Source: Nocardioides marmorisolisilvae (GTDB taxonomy: Bacteria > Actinomycetota > Actinomycetes > Propionibacteriales > Nocardioidaceae). From it: a stretch of DNA of 64,000 bases. A program made the translations under genes and the position numbers. The stretch is from the NCBI RefSeq assembly GCF_003725775.1, contig NZ_RJSG01000002.1:2277385-2341384 (forward strand). Reading direction: 5' to 3'. Under the pieces are notes generated by a model. The model was not told where the DNA came from, searched no databases, and saw only the letters and a list, made by a program, of their open reading frames with translations. Positions 33,079-41,316 of the stretch are shown one piece after another (the first letter of the stretch is position 1; each line of letters starts with the position of its first letter).

Positions 33079-33636
33079 ATGCTGGAACTCACCATCCGGC
33101 TGGTCGTCTCGCTGTCGATCGTCGTCGGACTCCTGCTGCTGCTGGCGCGCTTCGGTGCCCGCAAGTTCCGCGGCAACTCGGGCGCGCTGGTGCACGTGGT
33201 GCACCGCCAGGCGCTGAGCCGGACCTCTTCAGTCTCCGTCGTCACGGTCGGCAGCCGGGTGCTGGTGCTGGGCACCACCGAGCAGCAGATCAGCGTGCTC
33301 ACCGAGTTGGACCCCGACGAGCTCGACGTCGAGGACGTCCTGGATCCCGGGGCCGAGCTGACGCTGGTCCCGAGCCTGGGGTCCGTCGAGGTCACCGACC
33401 TGGCCGATCTCGCCGAGGCACCGGTCGAGGAGCTGCTCGAGGTCGTCCAGGCCACGCCCGCCCGGCGTACCGGAGGGTCGCACCGCGGCGCGCACAGCGG
33501 CTCGCACCGCGCCGCCCCGGCCGCTCGTACCGAGGTCGCGGCCACCGGCCCGCTGGCCGGATCGGTGCTCTCCCCGCAGACCTGGAAGCAGGCCTTCTCC
33601 GCCGTCTCCCGGGGAAGTGCTCGGCGGGCGTCGTGA
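33079..33636 (+). CDS. fliO: Flagellar biosynthetic protein FliO
   Basis: 185 aa. One N-terminal membrane helix (IRLVVSLSIVVGLLLLLARF) followed by the FliO cytoplasmic core (VVHRQALSRTSSVSVVTVGSRVLVLGTTEQQISVL) and a His/Arg/Ser-rich variable tail. FliO is an assembly factor for the FliP-FliR export gate. Overlaps the fliP GTG. Confidence 0.88.
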   Translation: MLELTIRLVVSLSIVVGLLLLLARFGARKFRGNSGALVHVVHRQALSRTSSVSVVTVGSRVLVLGTTEQQISVLTELDPDELDVEDVLDPGAELTLVPSLGSVEVTDLADLAEAPVEELLEVVQATPARRTGGSHRGAHSGSHRAAPAARTEVAATGPLAGSVLSPQTWKQAFSAVSRGSARRAS

Positions 33637-34643
33637 TCAAGGTCCTGGCCCTGACCCTGGGCCGACTCGCGGTCCTGCTGGTCGCGGCGGCCGGTCTGCT
33701 GCTGCTCCCGGCGTACGGCGCCCAGGCAGCGCCCACCCCGCCTCCGCCGGCCGCCGGCCAGGCGGGGAGCTCCGCGTTGTCCCCGGGCGACCTCGACTCG
33801 CTGGCACCGGCGGCGCCGCAGACGACGCCGATCGCCACGCCCACCGCGAGCCCGACGTCGCAGGTGCTGGCGCCGACCGCGCGCACGGCCGCCCGACCGG
33901 CTGCCGACCCGACGCCCAGCACGGCCACGGGCCCGAAGGGGCCGAACGGTCCTGCCGGGACCGGCAACGGCACCGACAGCAACGTGACCGTCGACCTGTC
34001 CGGGCTGACCAACAAGCCCAGTACGTCGGTCACCGTGATCATCGCGATGACGCTGCTCTCGCTGCTGCCCGCGATCCTGCTGACCTGCACGAGCTTCACC
34101 AAGATCCTGGTGGTCCTCGGTCTGACGCGCAACGCCCTCGGCTTGCAGCAGACCCCGCCGAACCAGGTGCTCGCCGGACTGGCGCTGTTCCTGAGCCTGT
34201 TCATCATGGCGCCGGTGCTGGGCAGCATGAACGACGACGGCGTGCAGCCCTACCTCAAGGGCGACAAGACCAGCGCGCAGGCGTTCCACGACGGCGTGAA
34301 GCCGCTGAAGACCTTCATGCTCGACCACACCGACGACGACGAGCTCAAGCTGCTCACCAACGTCGCCGACCGCAAGCTGCCCAAGAACCGCAACGAGGTC
34401 TCGATGGCGACCGTCGTGCCGGCCTTCGTGCTCTCCGAGCTCAAGCAGGCGTTCATCATCGGCTTCATCGTGTTCATCCCGTTCCTGGTGATCGACATCG
34501 TCGTCAGCGGGGCCCTGATGGCGCTCGGCATGATGATGATGCCGCCGGTGATGGTCTCGCTGCCGTTCAAGCTGCTCCTGTTCGTCCTGGTGGACGGCTG
34601 GGCGCTGGTCATCAAGTCCCTCGTCGCCAGCTACAACACCTAG
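33633..34643 (+). CDS. fliP: Flagellar export gate protein FliP (N-terminally extended)
   Basis: 336 aa, against about 250 for typical FliP. A signal-like helix (VLALTLGRLAVLLVAAAGLLLL) is followed by about 90 Pro/Ala/Thr-rich residues, then the conserved core from PSTSVTVIIAMTLLSLLP through FTKILVVLGLTRNALGLQQTPPNQVL and FIIGFIVFIPFLVIDIVVSG. The low-complexity insert is not part of the family core. GTG start overlaps fliO by 4 nt. Confidence 0.94.
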   Translation: MIKVLALTLGRLAVLLVAAAGLLLLPAYGAQAAPTPPPPAAGQAGSSALSPGDLDSLAPAAPQTTPIATPTASPTSQVLAPTARTAARPAADPTPSTATGPKGPNGPAGTGNGTDSNVTVDLSGLTNKPSTSVTVIIAMTLLSLLPAILLTCTSFTKILVVLGLTRNALGLQQTPPNQVLAGLALFLSLFIMAPVLGSMNDDGVQPYLKGDKTSAQAFHDGVKPLKTFMLDHTDDDELKLLTNVADRKLPKNRNEVSMATVVPAFVLSELKQAFIIGFIVFIPFLVIDIVVSGALMALGMMMMPPVMVSLPFKLLLFVLVDGWALVIKSLVASYNT

Positions 34644-34651
34644 GTGCGCTC

Positions 34652-34921
34652 ATGACCGACACCACCGTCATCCAGCTCGCGCTCCAGACCATGCTGGTCG
34701 CGCTGAAGCTCTCCGCACCGATCCTGGCCACCTCGCTGGTGATCGGGTTCACGGTCTCGCTGTTCCAGTCGATGACCCAGATCCAGGAGTTCACGCTGTC
34801 GTTCGTGCCGAAGCTGATCGGCGTCGGCGTCGCGCTGCTGGTCTGCGGCAACTGGATGCTCCACACGCTCATCGACTTCACCAACGACCTGTTCGACATG
34901 ATCCCGAGCCTGCTGAGCTGA
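34652..34921 (+). CDS. fliQ: Flagellar export gate protein FliQ
   Basis: 89 aa, two membrane helices, normal length. Conserved ALKLSAPILATSLVIGF and SLFQSMTQIQEFTLSFVPK are visible. It follows fliP by 8 nt and precedes fliR. Confidence 0.95.
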   Translation: MTDTTVIQLALQTMLVALKLSAPILATSLVIGFTVSLFQSMTQIQEFTLSFVPKLIGVGVALLVCGNWMLHTLIDFTNDLFDMIPSLLS

Positions 34922-34934
34922 GGATCTCTCCCCC

Positions 34935-35699
34935 ATGACCATCACCCTGGCCGGCGAGCCGCTGATCGCCTACCTGCTGGCGTCGGTGCGGATCGTCTCC
35001 TGGCTGGCGATCGTGCCGCCGTTCTCCTCCAAGGCCGTCCCCGCGATGGCCAAGGTGGTGCTCTCCCTCGGCCTCGCGTTCGCGATCACACCCGGGATGC
35101 GCGGCGACGTCCCGCTCACCTTCTGGGCGCTGGCGGTGAACGTCGTGACCCAGGTGCTGATCGGGACCGGCATGGGCTTCGTGACCTACCTGCTGTTCCA
35201 GGCGATCGCCTCGGCCGGAAGCCTGATCGACATCTTCGGCGGGTTCGCGCTGGCCCAGGGCTTCGACCCGCTCGGGCTGACCATGAACACCGTCTTCGGC
35301 AAGTTCCACCAGATGCTGGCCACGATGCTGCTCTTCGCCACCGGTGGGCACCTGCTGGTCATCGGCGGCCTGCTGCGCACCTTCCACTACCTGCCGGTCG
35401 GCACCACCCCGGACGTCGCCAAGCCGACCGACATCCTGGTCACCGCTATGGGCATGTTCTTCACCACCGCCGTGCAGATCGCGCTGCCGATGATCGCGGT
35501 GCTGTTCATCGCCGACCTCGGCCTGGCGCTGCTGACCAAGGTCGCCCCGCAGCTCAACGCGATCAACGTGATGTTCCCGGCCAAGATCGGCCTGGTGCTG
35601 CTGCTCCTCGGGCTCTCCTTCCCGGTGCTGCCCGGCGCGATGGAGCGTCTGGTCGACCTGGCCAACCAGGCGATGGCCTCGATCGCGGGTGCCCAGTGA
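34935..35699 (+). CDS. fliR: Flagellar export gate protein FliR
   Basis: 254 aa, about six membrane helices. Conserved regions include PPFSSKAVPAMAKVVLSLGLAF, AGSLIDIFGGFALAQGFDP and APQLNAINVMFPAKIGLVLL. Part of the FliPQR export gate; RBS GAGGATC-type 8 nt upstream. Confidence 0.94.
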   Translation: MTITLAGEPLIAYLLASVRIVSWLAIVPPFSSKAVPAMAKVVLSLGLAFAITPGMRGDVPLTFWALAVNVVTQVLIGTGMGFVTYLLFQAIASAGSLIDIFGGFALAQGFDPLGLTMNTVFGKFHQMLATMLLFATGGHLLVIGGLLRTFHYLPVGTTPDVAKPTDILVTAMGMFFTTAVQIALPMIAVLFIADLGLALLTKVAPQLNAINVMFPAKIGLVLLLLGLSFPVLPGAMERLVDLANQAMASIAGAQ

Positions 35700-35709
35700 G
35701 GGGCGAGCG

Positions 35710-36861
35710 ATGAGCGGCAGCACCGGCGAGAAGACCGAGAAGGCGACTCCGAAGCGGCGCAAGGAGTCGCGCAAGGAGGGCCAGGTCGCGCGGACCCAGG
35801 AGCTCGGTGCCTGGGCCTCGATGCTGGCCGTCGGGATGGCCGCCCCGATGCTGATCGGCCACGAGATCAACGCGATGCGCGACCTGATGATCACCAGCTT
35901 CAGCCTCGGCGACGAGGCCACCACCGGAAAGGCGCTGGCGCTGCTCGGCCAGGCCGGCAAGCACGTGTTCTTCAGCCTGCTGGTGCTGGGCAGCGCGATC
36001 ATGCTGATCGGCGTGGCCTCCGCGCTCGCCCAGGGCGGCTTCTACCTGGCCACCAAGCAGGTCAAGCCGAGCCTGAAGAAGCTCAACCCGCTCCAGGGCT
36101 TCAAGCGCGTCTTCGGTCCGCACGCGCTCTGGGAGGGCGCGAAGATGCTGCTGAAGACCAGCTTCGTGGCACTGATCGTCTACCTCGCGATCCGTTCGGT
36201 CATGCCGCTGCTGGGCGGGATGGTGCCGATGCAGACCGTGGTCGACACCGCCTCGGCCGAGGCGCTCGCCCTGATCCGCAACATCGGCCTGGCCGGGCTC
36301 GGGATGGCGGGCATCGACTACGTGATGCAGCGCCGCCGGGTCGGCAAGCAGACCCGGATGACCAAGGACGAGGTCAAGCAGGAGCACAAGCAGGCCGAGG
36401 GCGACCCGCTGGTCAAGAGCGCGATCCGCTCCCGGCAGCTGGCCATGGCCCGCAACCGGATGATGGCCGACATCGCCCAGGCCGACGTCGTGCTGGTCAA
36501 CCCGACCCACGTCGCGGTAGCACTGCGCTACGAGCCCGAGAAGGGCGCTCCGCGGGTGGTCGCCCGCGGCGCCGGGGCCATCGCGGCGAAGATCCGTGAG
36601 CGGGCCGGGGAGGAGTCGGTCCCGCTGGTGCGCGACGTCCCGCTGGCCCGGGCCCTGTACACCTCGACCAAGGTCGGCCAGGAGATCCCGGCCGAGCTGT
36701 TCGCCGCGGTCGCCCAGGTGCTCGCCTTCGTGATCAGCCGCCGCAGCCGTGGTCAGCACGGGGGGTCGCACCGCTCACCGCGCGGCGAGGGCGAGCTGCC
36801 GGCGGTGCTCCCGGCCGGACGCCGCAGAAAGCCCTCAGCTGTGCTCGCGCCCGGCCGATAG
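35710..36861 (+). CDS. flhB: Flagellar export specificity switch protein FlhB
   Basis: 383 aa. N-terminal KTEKATPKRRKESRKEGQVART, four membrane helices, and the autocleavage site NPTH in VLVNPTHVAVALRYEP. The last ~45 residues (SRRSRGQHGGSHRSPRGEGE and beyond) are a basic, low-complexity extension. ATG 35710 is chosen for GAGGGG 6 nt upstream. FlhB cleavage switches export from rod/hook to filament substrates. Confidence 0.95.
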   Translation: MSGSTGEKTEKATPKRRKESRKEGQVARTQELGAWASMLAVGMAAPMLIGHEINAMRDLMITSFSLGDEATTGKALALLGQAGKHVFFSLLVLGSAIMLIGVASALAQGGFYLATKQVKPSLKKLNPLQGFKRVFGPHALWEGAKMLLKTSFVALIVYLAIRSVMPLLGGMVPMQTVVDTASAEALALIRNIGLAGLGMAGIDYVMQRRRVGKQTRMTKDEVKQEHKQAEGDPLVKSAIRSRQLAMARNRMMADIAQADVVLVNPTHVAVALRYEPEKGAPRVVARGAGAIAAKIRERAGEESVPLVRDVPLARALYTSTKVGQEIPAELFAAVAQVLAFVISRRSRGQHGGSHRSPRGEGELPAVLPAGRRRKPSAVLAPGR

Positions 36862-36906
36862 GGACTCCGAGGTCAGGACGATCTCGCCGCTGCGCCACGG
36901 ACGGCC

Positions 36907-36939
36907 CTTCGAGACGGTTGCTGCGCAACCTCCTCAGGA
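36907..36939. repeat. Second dispersed repeat family, copy 1 (flhB-flhA gap)
   Basis: 33 bp beginning CTTCGAGACGGTTGCTGCGC and ending CAACCTCCTCAGGA; matches 50805-50837 at 32 of 33 positions. The centre GGTTGC-TGC-GCAACC can form a 6-bp hairpin, giving a REP-like appearance. Confidence 0.88.
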
Positions 36940-36961
36940 CAAGTAGCAGAAAGGTCCGTCC

Positions 36962-39016
36962 ATGAAGCGTCTGATGCAGCTCGGTGTCCCGGTGGGCATC
37001 GTCTTCATCGTGGTGATGCTGGTCGTCCCGCTGCCCGCGATCCTGCTCGACCTGCTGATCGCGATGAACATCACCGGCGCACTGCTGATCCTGCTGACGG
37101 CGATGTTCATCAGCAAGCCGCTCGACTTCGCCGCGTTCCCGGCGGTCATCCTGGTGATGACGCTGTTCCGGCTGGCGCTCAACGTCAGCGCCACCCGCCT
37201 GGTGCTCCTCGACGGGTACGCCGGCAAGGTGATCGACACGTTCGGACACTTCGTGGTCGGCGGTTCGCTGATCGTCGGCATCATCGTCTTCGCGATCCTG
37301 CTGGTCATCCAGTTCGTCGTCATCACCAACGGTGCCGGCCGCGTCGCCGAGGTCGGCGCCCGCTTCACCCTCGACGCCATGCCCGGCAAGCAGATGGCCA
37401 TCGACGCCGACCTCAACTCCGGCCTCATCGACGAGGACCAGGCCCGCAAGCGCCGCCTCGAGGTGCACGCCGAGGCCGACTTCTACGGCGCGATGGACGG
37501 TGCCTCCAAGTTCGTGAAGGGCGACGCGATCGCCGCGATCGTGATCACCCTGGTCAACCTGATCGGCGGCTTCGGCGTCGGCGTCGGCCAGAAGAAGATG
37601 GGCTTCGGCGACGCGGTCTCGACGTACAGCCTGCTGTCCATCGGCGACGGCTTGGTCTCGCAGATCCCGGCGCTGCTGCTCTCGGTCGCCACCGGCCTCA
37701 TCGTCACCCGCGCGGTCGGCGACCAGGACATGGGCTCGGACATCCTGCGCCAGCTCACCGCCCGCCGCACGCCGCTGCGGGTGGCCGGCTTCGCCGGTCT
37801 CGCGCTCTGCCTGATCCCGGGCCTGCCCAAGATCCCGTTCATCGTGGCCGGTGGCCTGATGCTGCTGGCCAGCACCCGGATCGAGGAGGAGGACGAGCAG
37901 GCCTCGCCCGAGGACGAGGCACACGCCGCGCTGCCCTCGCCGGACTCCCCCGAGGTGCTCGCCGCAGAGATCCAGGTGGATCCGCTCGGGCTCGAGCTGT
38001 CCGCCGACATCATCGACCTGGTCGACCCGAGCGCCGGCGGTGACCTGCTGGAGCGGGTCAAGGCGCTGCGCCGGAAGGTAGCCGGGGACATCGGCATCGT
38101 GGTCCCGCCGGTGCGCACTCGCGACAACCTCGACCTGCCGCTGCGCACGTACGCGATCAAGCTGTTCGGCATCGAGGTGGCGCGGGGCGAGTCGCCCGCC
38201 GGCACGGTGCTGGCCATCGGCGACTTCCTGGGATCGCTGCCCGGTGAGCCGACCCGCGAGCCGGTCTTCGGCCTGGACGCCAAGTGGATCCCGGCCGAGC
38301 TGCGCAACCAGGCCGAGCTCTCCGGTGCCACCGTGGTCGACCGCGCCTCGGTGATCACGACCCACCTGGCCGAGGTCGTCACCACCCACGCTGCCCGCCT
38401 GCTCGGCCGCGAGGACGTCAAGCTGCTCACCGACGTGGTCAAGCGCTCGCACCCGGTGGTGGTCGACGAGCTCACCCCGGCGCAGCTGACCCTGGGCGAG
38501 GTGCAGCGGGTGCTGCAGACGCTGCTCGACGAGAACGTCTCGGTGCGCGACCTGGTCCGGATCTACGAGGCGCTTTCGCTGCGGGCGGCCACCAGCAAGG
38601 ACACCGACGCGCTGGTCGAGGCGTCCCGGACCGCCCTCGGCCCGGCGATCGTGGCGCCGTACGTGACCGACTCCACCGTCCACGTCATCAGCCTGGAGCC
38701 GCAGCTCGAGCAGCAGATGCTCGAGGACCTGCGCCCCACCGAGGCCGGCGCTGTCATCGCGATGGATCCGGACCTCGGCCAGAGCGTGCTGCTGCAGCTC
38801 AGCTCGATGCTCACCGAGGCCGAGAACCAGAACCTGCGACCGGTGCTGGTCTGCTCGCCGCCGTTGCGGCCCGCGGTCCGCCGCCTCGTCCGGCCCTCCC
38901 TGCACCAGCTCCCGGTGCTGTCCTACTCCGAGCTGATCGGCGCCGACCAGGTGCGCTCGGTCGGTGTCGTCAGCGCCGCCTTTGTGGCCCCGTCCGGGAT
39001 GGCGGTGACCTCGTGA
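36962..39016 (+). CDS. flhA: Flagellar export apparatus protein FlhA
   Basis: 684 aa. About eight membrane helices in the first ~320 residues with the FHIPEP signature region (NITGALLILLTAMFISKPLD, FPAVILVMTLFRLALNVSATR). The cytoplasmic domain binds export chaperones (EVQRVLQTLLDENVSVRDLVRIYEAL). Full length. It is separated from flhB by 100 nt that contain a REP-like repeat; AAAGG lies upstream of ATG 36962. Confidence 0.96.
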   Translation: MKRLMQLGVPVGIVFIVVMLVVPLPAILLDLLIAMNITGALLILLTAMFISKPLDFAAFPAVILVMTLFRLALNVSATRLVLLDGYAGKVIDTFGHFVVGGSLIVGIIVFAILLVIQFVVITNGAGRVAEVGARFTLDAMPGKQMAIDADLNSGLIDEDQARKRRLEVHAEADFYGAMDGASKFVKGDAIAAIVITLVNLIGGFGVGVGQKKMGFGDAVSTYSLLSIGDGLVSQIPALLLSVATGLIVTRAVGDQDMGSDILRQLTARRTPLRVAGFAGLALCLIPGLPKIPFIVAGGLMLLASTRIEEEDEQASPEDEAHAALPSPDSPEVLAAEIQVDPLGLELSADIIDLVDPSAGGDLLERVKALRRKVAGDIGIVVPPVRTRDNLDLPLRTYAIKLFGIEVARGESPAGTVLAIGDFLGSLPGEPTREPVFGLDAKWIPAELRNQAELSGATVVDRASVITTHLAEVVTTHAARLLGREDVKLLTDVVKRSHPVVVDELTPAQLTLGEVQRVLQTLLDENVSVRDLVRIYEALSLRAATSKDTDALVEASRTALGPAIVAPYVTDSTVHVISLEPQLEQQMLEDLRPTEAGAVIAMDPDLGQSVLLQLSSMLTEAENQNLRPVLVCSPPLRPAVRRLVRPSLHQLPVLSYSELIGADQVRSVGVVSAAFVAPSGMAVTS

Positions 39017-39258
39017 GTCCGCTCTCGCCCGGGGTCCTGGGCGGCGCAGCCGTCGTGGCCTCGCCCGCGCTGGCCGGCGTCCTCGATGGCACCATGCCGC
39101 TCGACGTCGCCCTGACGCGCTACCTGATCGCTGTCGGGATCTGCTGGGTGGTCATCAGCATCGTCGTCGAGCTGGCCTTCCCGGCCCCGGGAACCGTCCG
39201 GCCTGCGCCCGTGAAGTCCGAGATGCCCGCGGAGTCCGACTCGGACCACGCGTCCTGA
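39013..39258 (+). CDS. Small membrane protein at the end of the flagellar operon
   Basis: 81 aa, GTG start overlapping the flhA stop (GTGA). One clear membrane helix (YLIAVGICWVVISIVVELAF) preceded by a Gly/Ala/Val-rich stretch, acidic C-terminus. No family recognised; its conserved overlap with flhA suggests a real gene that might assist motor or export assembly, which is inference. Confidence 0.65.
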   Translation: MSPLSPGVLGGAAVVASPALAGVLDGTMPLDVALTRYLIAVGICWVVISIVVELAFPAPGTVRPAPVKSEMPAESDSDHAS

Positions 39259-39283
39259 TGAACTCGGCCCGCAAATTTCAGTA

Positions 39284-39307
39284 CGCGGGAGTACCGCGCG
39301 TGTTTTG
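39284..39307 (+). terminator. Possible terminator of the flagellar operon
   Basis: Short GC hairpin CGCGG-GAGTA-CCGCG followed by CGTGTTTTG, 26 nt after the last flagellar-operon stop. The stem is only 5 bp, so confidence is moderate. Confidence 0.45.
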
Positions 39308-39344
39308 ATCGCAGCATCGATCGTCTGCACTGTGGGGTACAACG

Positions 39345-40097
39345 ATGCGCTCACCGCTTGCACGCTTCCTGCTCACCGGCTTCGGCGCCGCCGCGCTGAT
39401 CGCCGGACCGGCCTCCCCGATCGCGAGTGCCGACAGCCCCGGGATCCCTGTGGTCACCTCGGTCGCCTACGGGAACCCGGACGTCCTCACCGTTGACTGG
39501 GCCGGCGTGCCCCCTGCACTTCGGGTCTGGGGCGACGCCCGGGTGACGACCACCAACGGAACCTCGACGGACACGGTCACCAGCATCCTGACCGACTCCG
39601 GCAGTCCGCGCAGTCGGAAGAGCTACCGGGCCGGCGTCTGCGCTCCGGCCTGCTTCGGAAGCGGGGCCACCGTCACCTACGGCCCTTGGAACCACCCCTC
39701 CATCCCGACCTCGGTGAACGCGGCTCCGCCGAGCCTTACCGCCACGTCGGGTACCAAGGCCAGCCCCGGCGTGCACATCACCGTCACCCCGGGTGCCCAG
39801 GCGGGCGCCCCGGTCTTCCTGATCTACAACGTGAACGCCGTCATCGGGCGGGTCGGACCGGGCAACCTGTCGTTCGTCGACACCAACCCGTTCCTCCCGC
39901 AGGGCAGCTACAGCGTCCAGGCGTGCTACGCCGACTGCGATCAGCCGGAGTGGCCCTACTGGGGCGACAGCTACAAGCCGCAGTCCGCCCGCAGCGCTGT
40001 GGTGAAGGCGTACGTCGCGAACACCGCGCAGTGCAAGACCATCGGCAAGATGCTCTACGCGTTCGGACAGAACTGGCGCAACGCCTGCAAGCCCTGA
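39345..40097 (+). CDS. Secreted protein of unknown function
   Basis: 250 aa. Signal peptide MRSPLARFLLTGFGAAALIAG with cleavage likely after ASADS. The mature part is beta-rich and contains two Cys pairs (RAGVCAPACFGSG, VQACYADCDQPEW) plus a C-terminal pair. Repeated phrases such as PGVHITVTPGAQAGAPVFLIYN suggest Ig-like or beta-sandwich folds. No family recognised; monocistronic. Confidence 0.75.
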   Translation: MRSPLARFLLTGFGAAALIAGPASPIASADSPGIPVVTSVAYGNPDVLTVDWAGVPPALRVWGDARVTTTNGTSTDTVTSILTDSGSPRSRKSYRAGVCAPACFGSGATVTYGPWNHPSIPTSVNAAPPSLTATSGTKASPGVHITVTPGAQAGAPVFLIYNVNAVIGRVGPGNLSFVDTNPFLPQGSYSVQACYADCDQPEWPYWGDSYKPQSARSAVVKAYVANTAQCKTIGKMLYAFGQNWRNACKP

Positions 40098-40100
40098 CGC

Positions 40101-40604
40101 TCAGCCACCCATGCGACCTGCCGCGATCGCGAGCAACGCTTCGTCGGAGCCGGTGCCTTCCTGCAGGTTGACGACGTTGACCATCTCGGCACCCACCCGC
40201 ACGTAGAAGCTGCCCACCTCCTCGAAGGCCCGGTCCCCGATCCCGGGGATCTCGAGCGGCTCCACGCCCGGTTGCGCCACGTAGCTGCTGGCGGGGAACT
40301 CGTTCACCGTGAACTCGTCCCCGCCCCCGTTCGCGGTCCACGCATAGGTGCACGAGCCGTCGCTCCCGGAAGACGACGTGACCGTGTACGTCGTGTGGTC
40401 GGAACTGTGCTCCCCGAGCACCCGCGCGACCTCGTCAGTGGTGATCAGTCGGCACGCATTGCGGGGAGCGCCTGCTGCCGGAGTACCGCTTTCGCTCCCC
40501 GAAGGGGAGTTCGCTGCCTCCTCCGAGCCTCCTCCGCACCCCGACAGCACCAGCACGACGACGGCCCCGCCCAGGCTGACCCACATCGCCCGCACGGCGA
40601 TCAC
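40101..40604 (-). CDS. Lipoprotein, possibly DUF3558-like
   Basis: 167 aa from GTG 40604, which overlaps the upstream gene stop (GTGA). The lipobox LVLSGC marks lipid attachment, followed by a Ser/Gly/Glu linker. The mature domain (NACRLITTDEVARVLGEHSSDHT, GSCTYAW) has the Cys-x-LIT..EV..LG start and later Cys typical of DUF3558-like lipoproteins; that assignment is tentative. ATG 40586 is an alternative start. Last gene of a three-gene minus-strand run. Confidence 0.78.
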   Translation of the reverse strand: MIAVRAMWVSLGGAVVVLVLSGCGGGSEEAANSPSGSESGTPAAGAPRNACRLITTDEVARVLGEHSSDHTTYTVTSSSGSDGSCTYAWTANGGGDEFTVNEFPASSYVAQPGVEPLEIPGIGDRAFEEVGSFYVRVGAEMVNVVNLQEGTGSDEALLAIAAGRMGG

Positions 40605-41281
40605 GCCGTGCGCTCGTTGGTCGACCGCAGCAGCGCGAGGCTCGCGCTGGCAAAGCCGATCGCCGTGAGCACGTACGCCACCGCCGGTCCTGCGTTGCCG
40701 ACCGCGGCAGCCCCGCCCCACTCGACCGGAACCGCAACCAGCAGGCAGCCGGCCATCCAGCGGGGGGCGATCTGGAGGCGCCAGAGCACGACGCCGAGCG
40801 CGATGCGACCCAGCGTGATGGCGAGCGCGAACGGAAGGATCCCCACGGCGTACAACGCTGACCCCTCGAGTGCCTTGTTCATCGCGATCCCCACGCTGGT
40901 GCTCAGGTGGTAGTGAGCGGTGAGCCAGGAGATCACCTCGGGCGCCGGGGCCGTGGCGCCGAAGCAGGCGGCGATCACCCAGTAGCCGGTGATGATCGCG
41001 GTGCCCCGGCCGGCGCGCTCCCGGGTAGCGACGAGCATCGCGATCGTCGCCGGGACGAGGGTGATGACGAACAGCGCGCTGAAGGCGATGGACACGCTCG
41101 CTGCCGTGCCGTGTGCCGAGAAGCTGGCGACCTCCTGAGCCGCGGAGCCACCCAGGTCAGCCGGGTTGACCGCGTTGGCGATCGCGAGCGCCACGAACGG
41201 CGCCGGCGCAACCCAGGCGAGGGTCCGCAGACCGAGGCCGCGGGAGTGGACGGGGGGTGCTGCAGTGGCGATGGTGCTCAT
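40601..41281 (-). CDS. Multi-pass membrane protein of unknown function
   Basis: 226 aa with about six hydrophobic helices (TLAWVAPAPFVALAIANAV, AFSALFVITLVPATIAMLVA, YVLTAIGFASASLALL). ATG 41281 has GAGG 7 nt upstream, so the longer frame to 41386 is not used. No family recognised. It is 35 nt downstream of the FAD oxidoreductase gene and overlaps the lipoprotein gene, so the three are probably one operon. Confidence 0.8.
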   Translation of the reverse strand: MSTIATAAPPVHSRGLGLRTLAWVAPAPFVALAIANAVNPADLGGSAAQEVASFSAHGTAASVSIAFSALFVITLVPATIAMLVATRERAGRGTAIITGYWVIAACFGATAPAPEVISWLTAHYHLSTSVGIAMNKALEGSALYAVGILPFALAITLGRIALGVVLWRLQIAPRWMAGCLLVAVPVEWGGAAAVGNAGPAVAYVLTAIGFASASLALLRSTNERTA

Positions 41282-41316
41282 GACGATCCTCGTTTCGTGG
41301 AGAGGGATGGGTTCGA

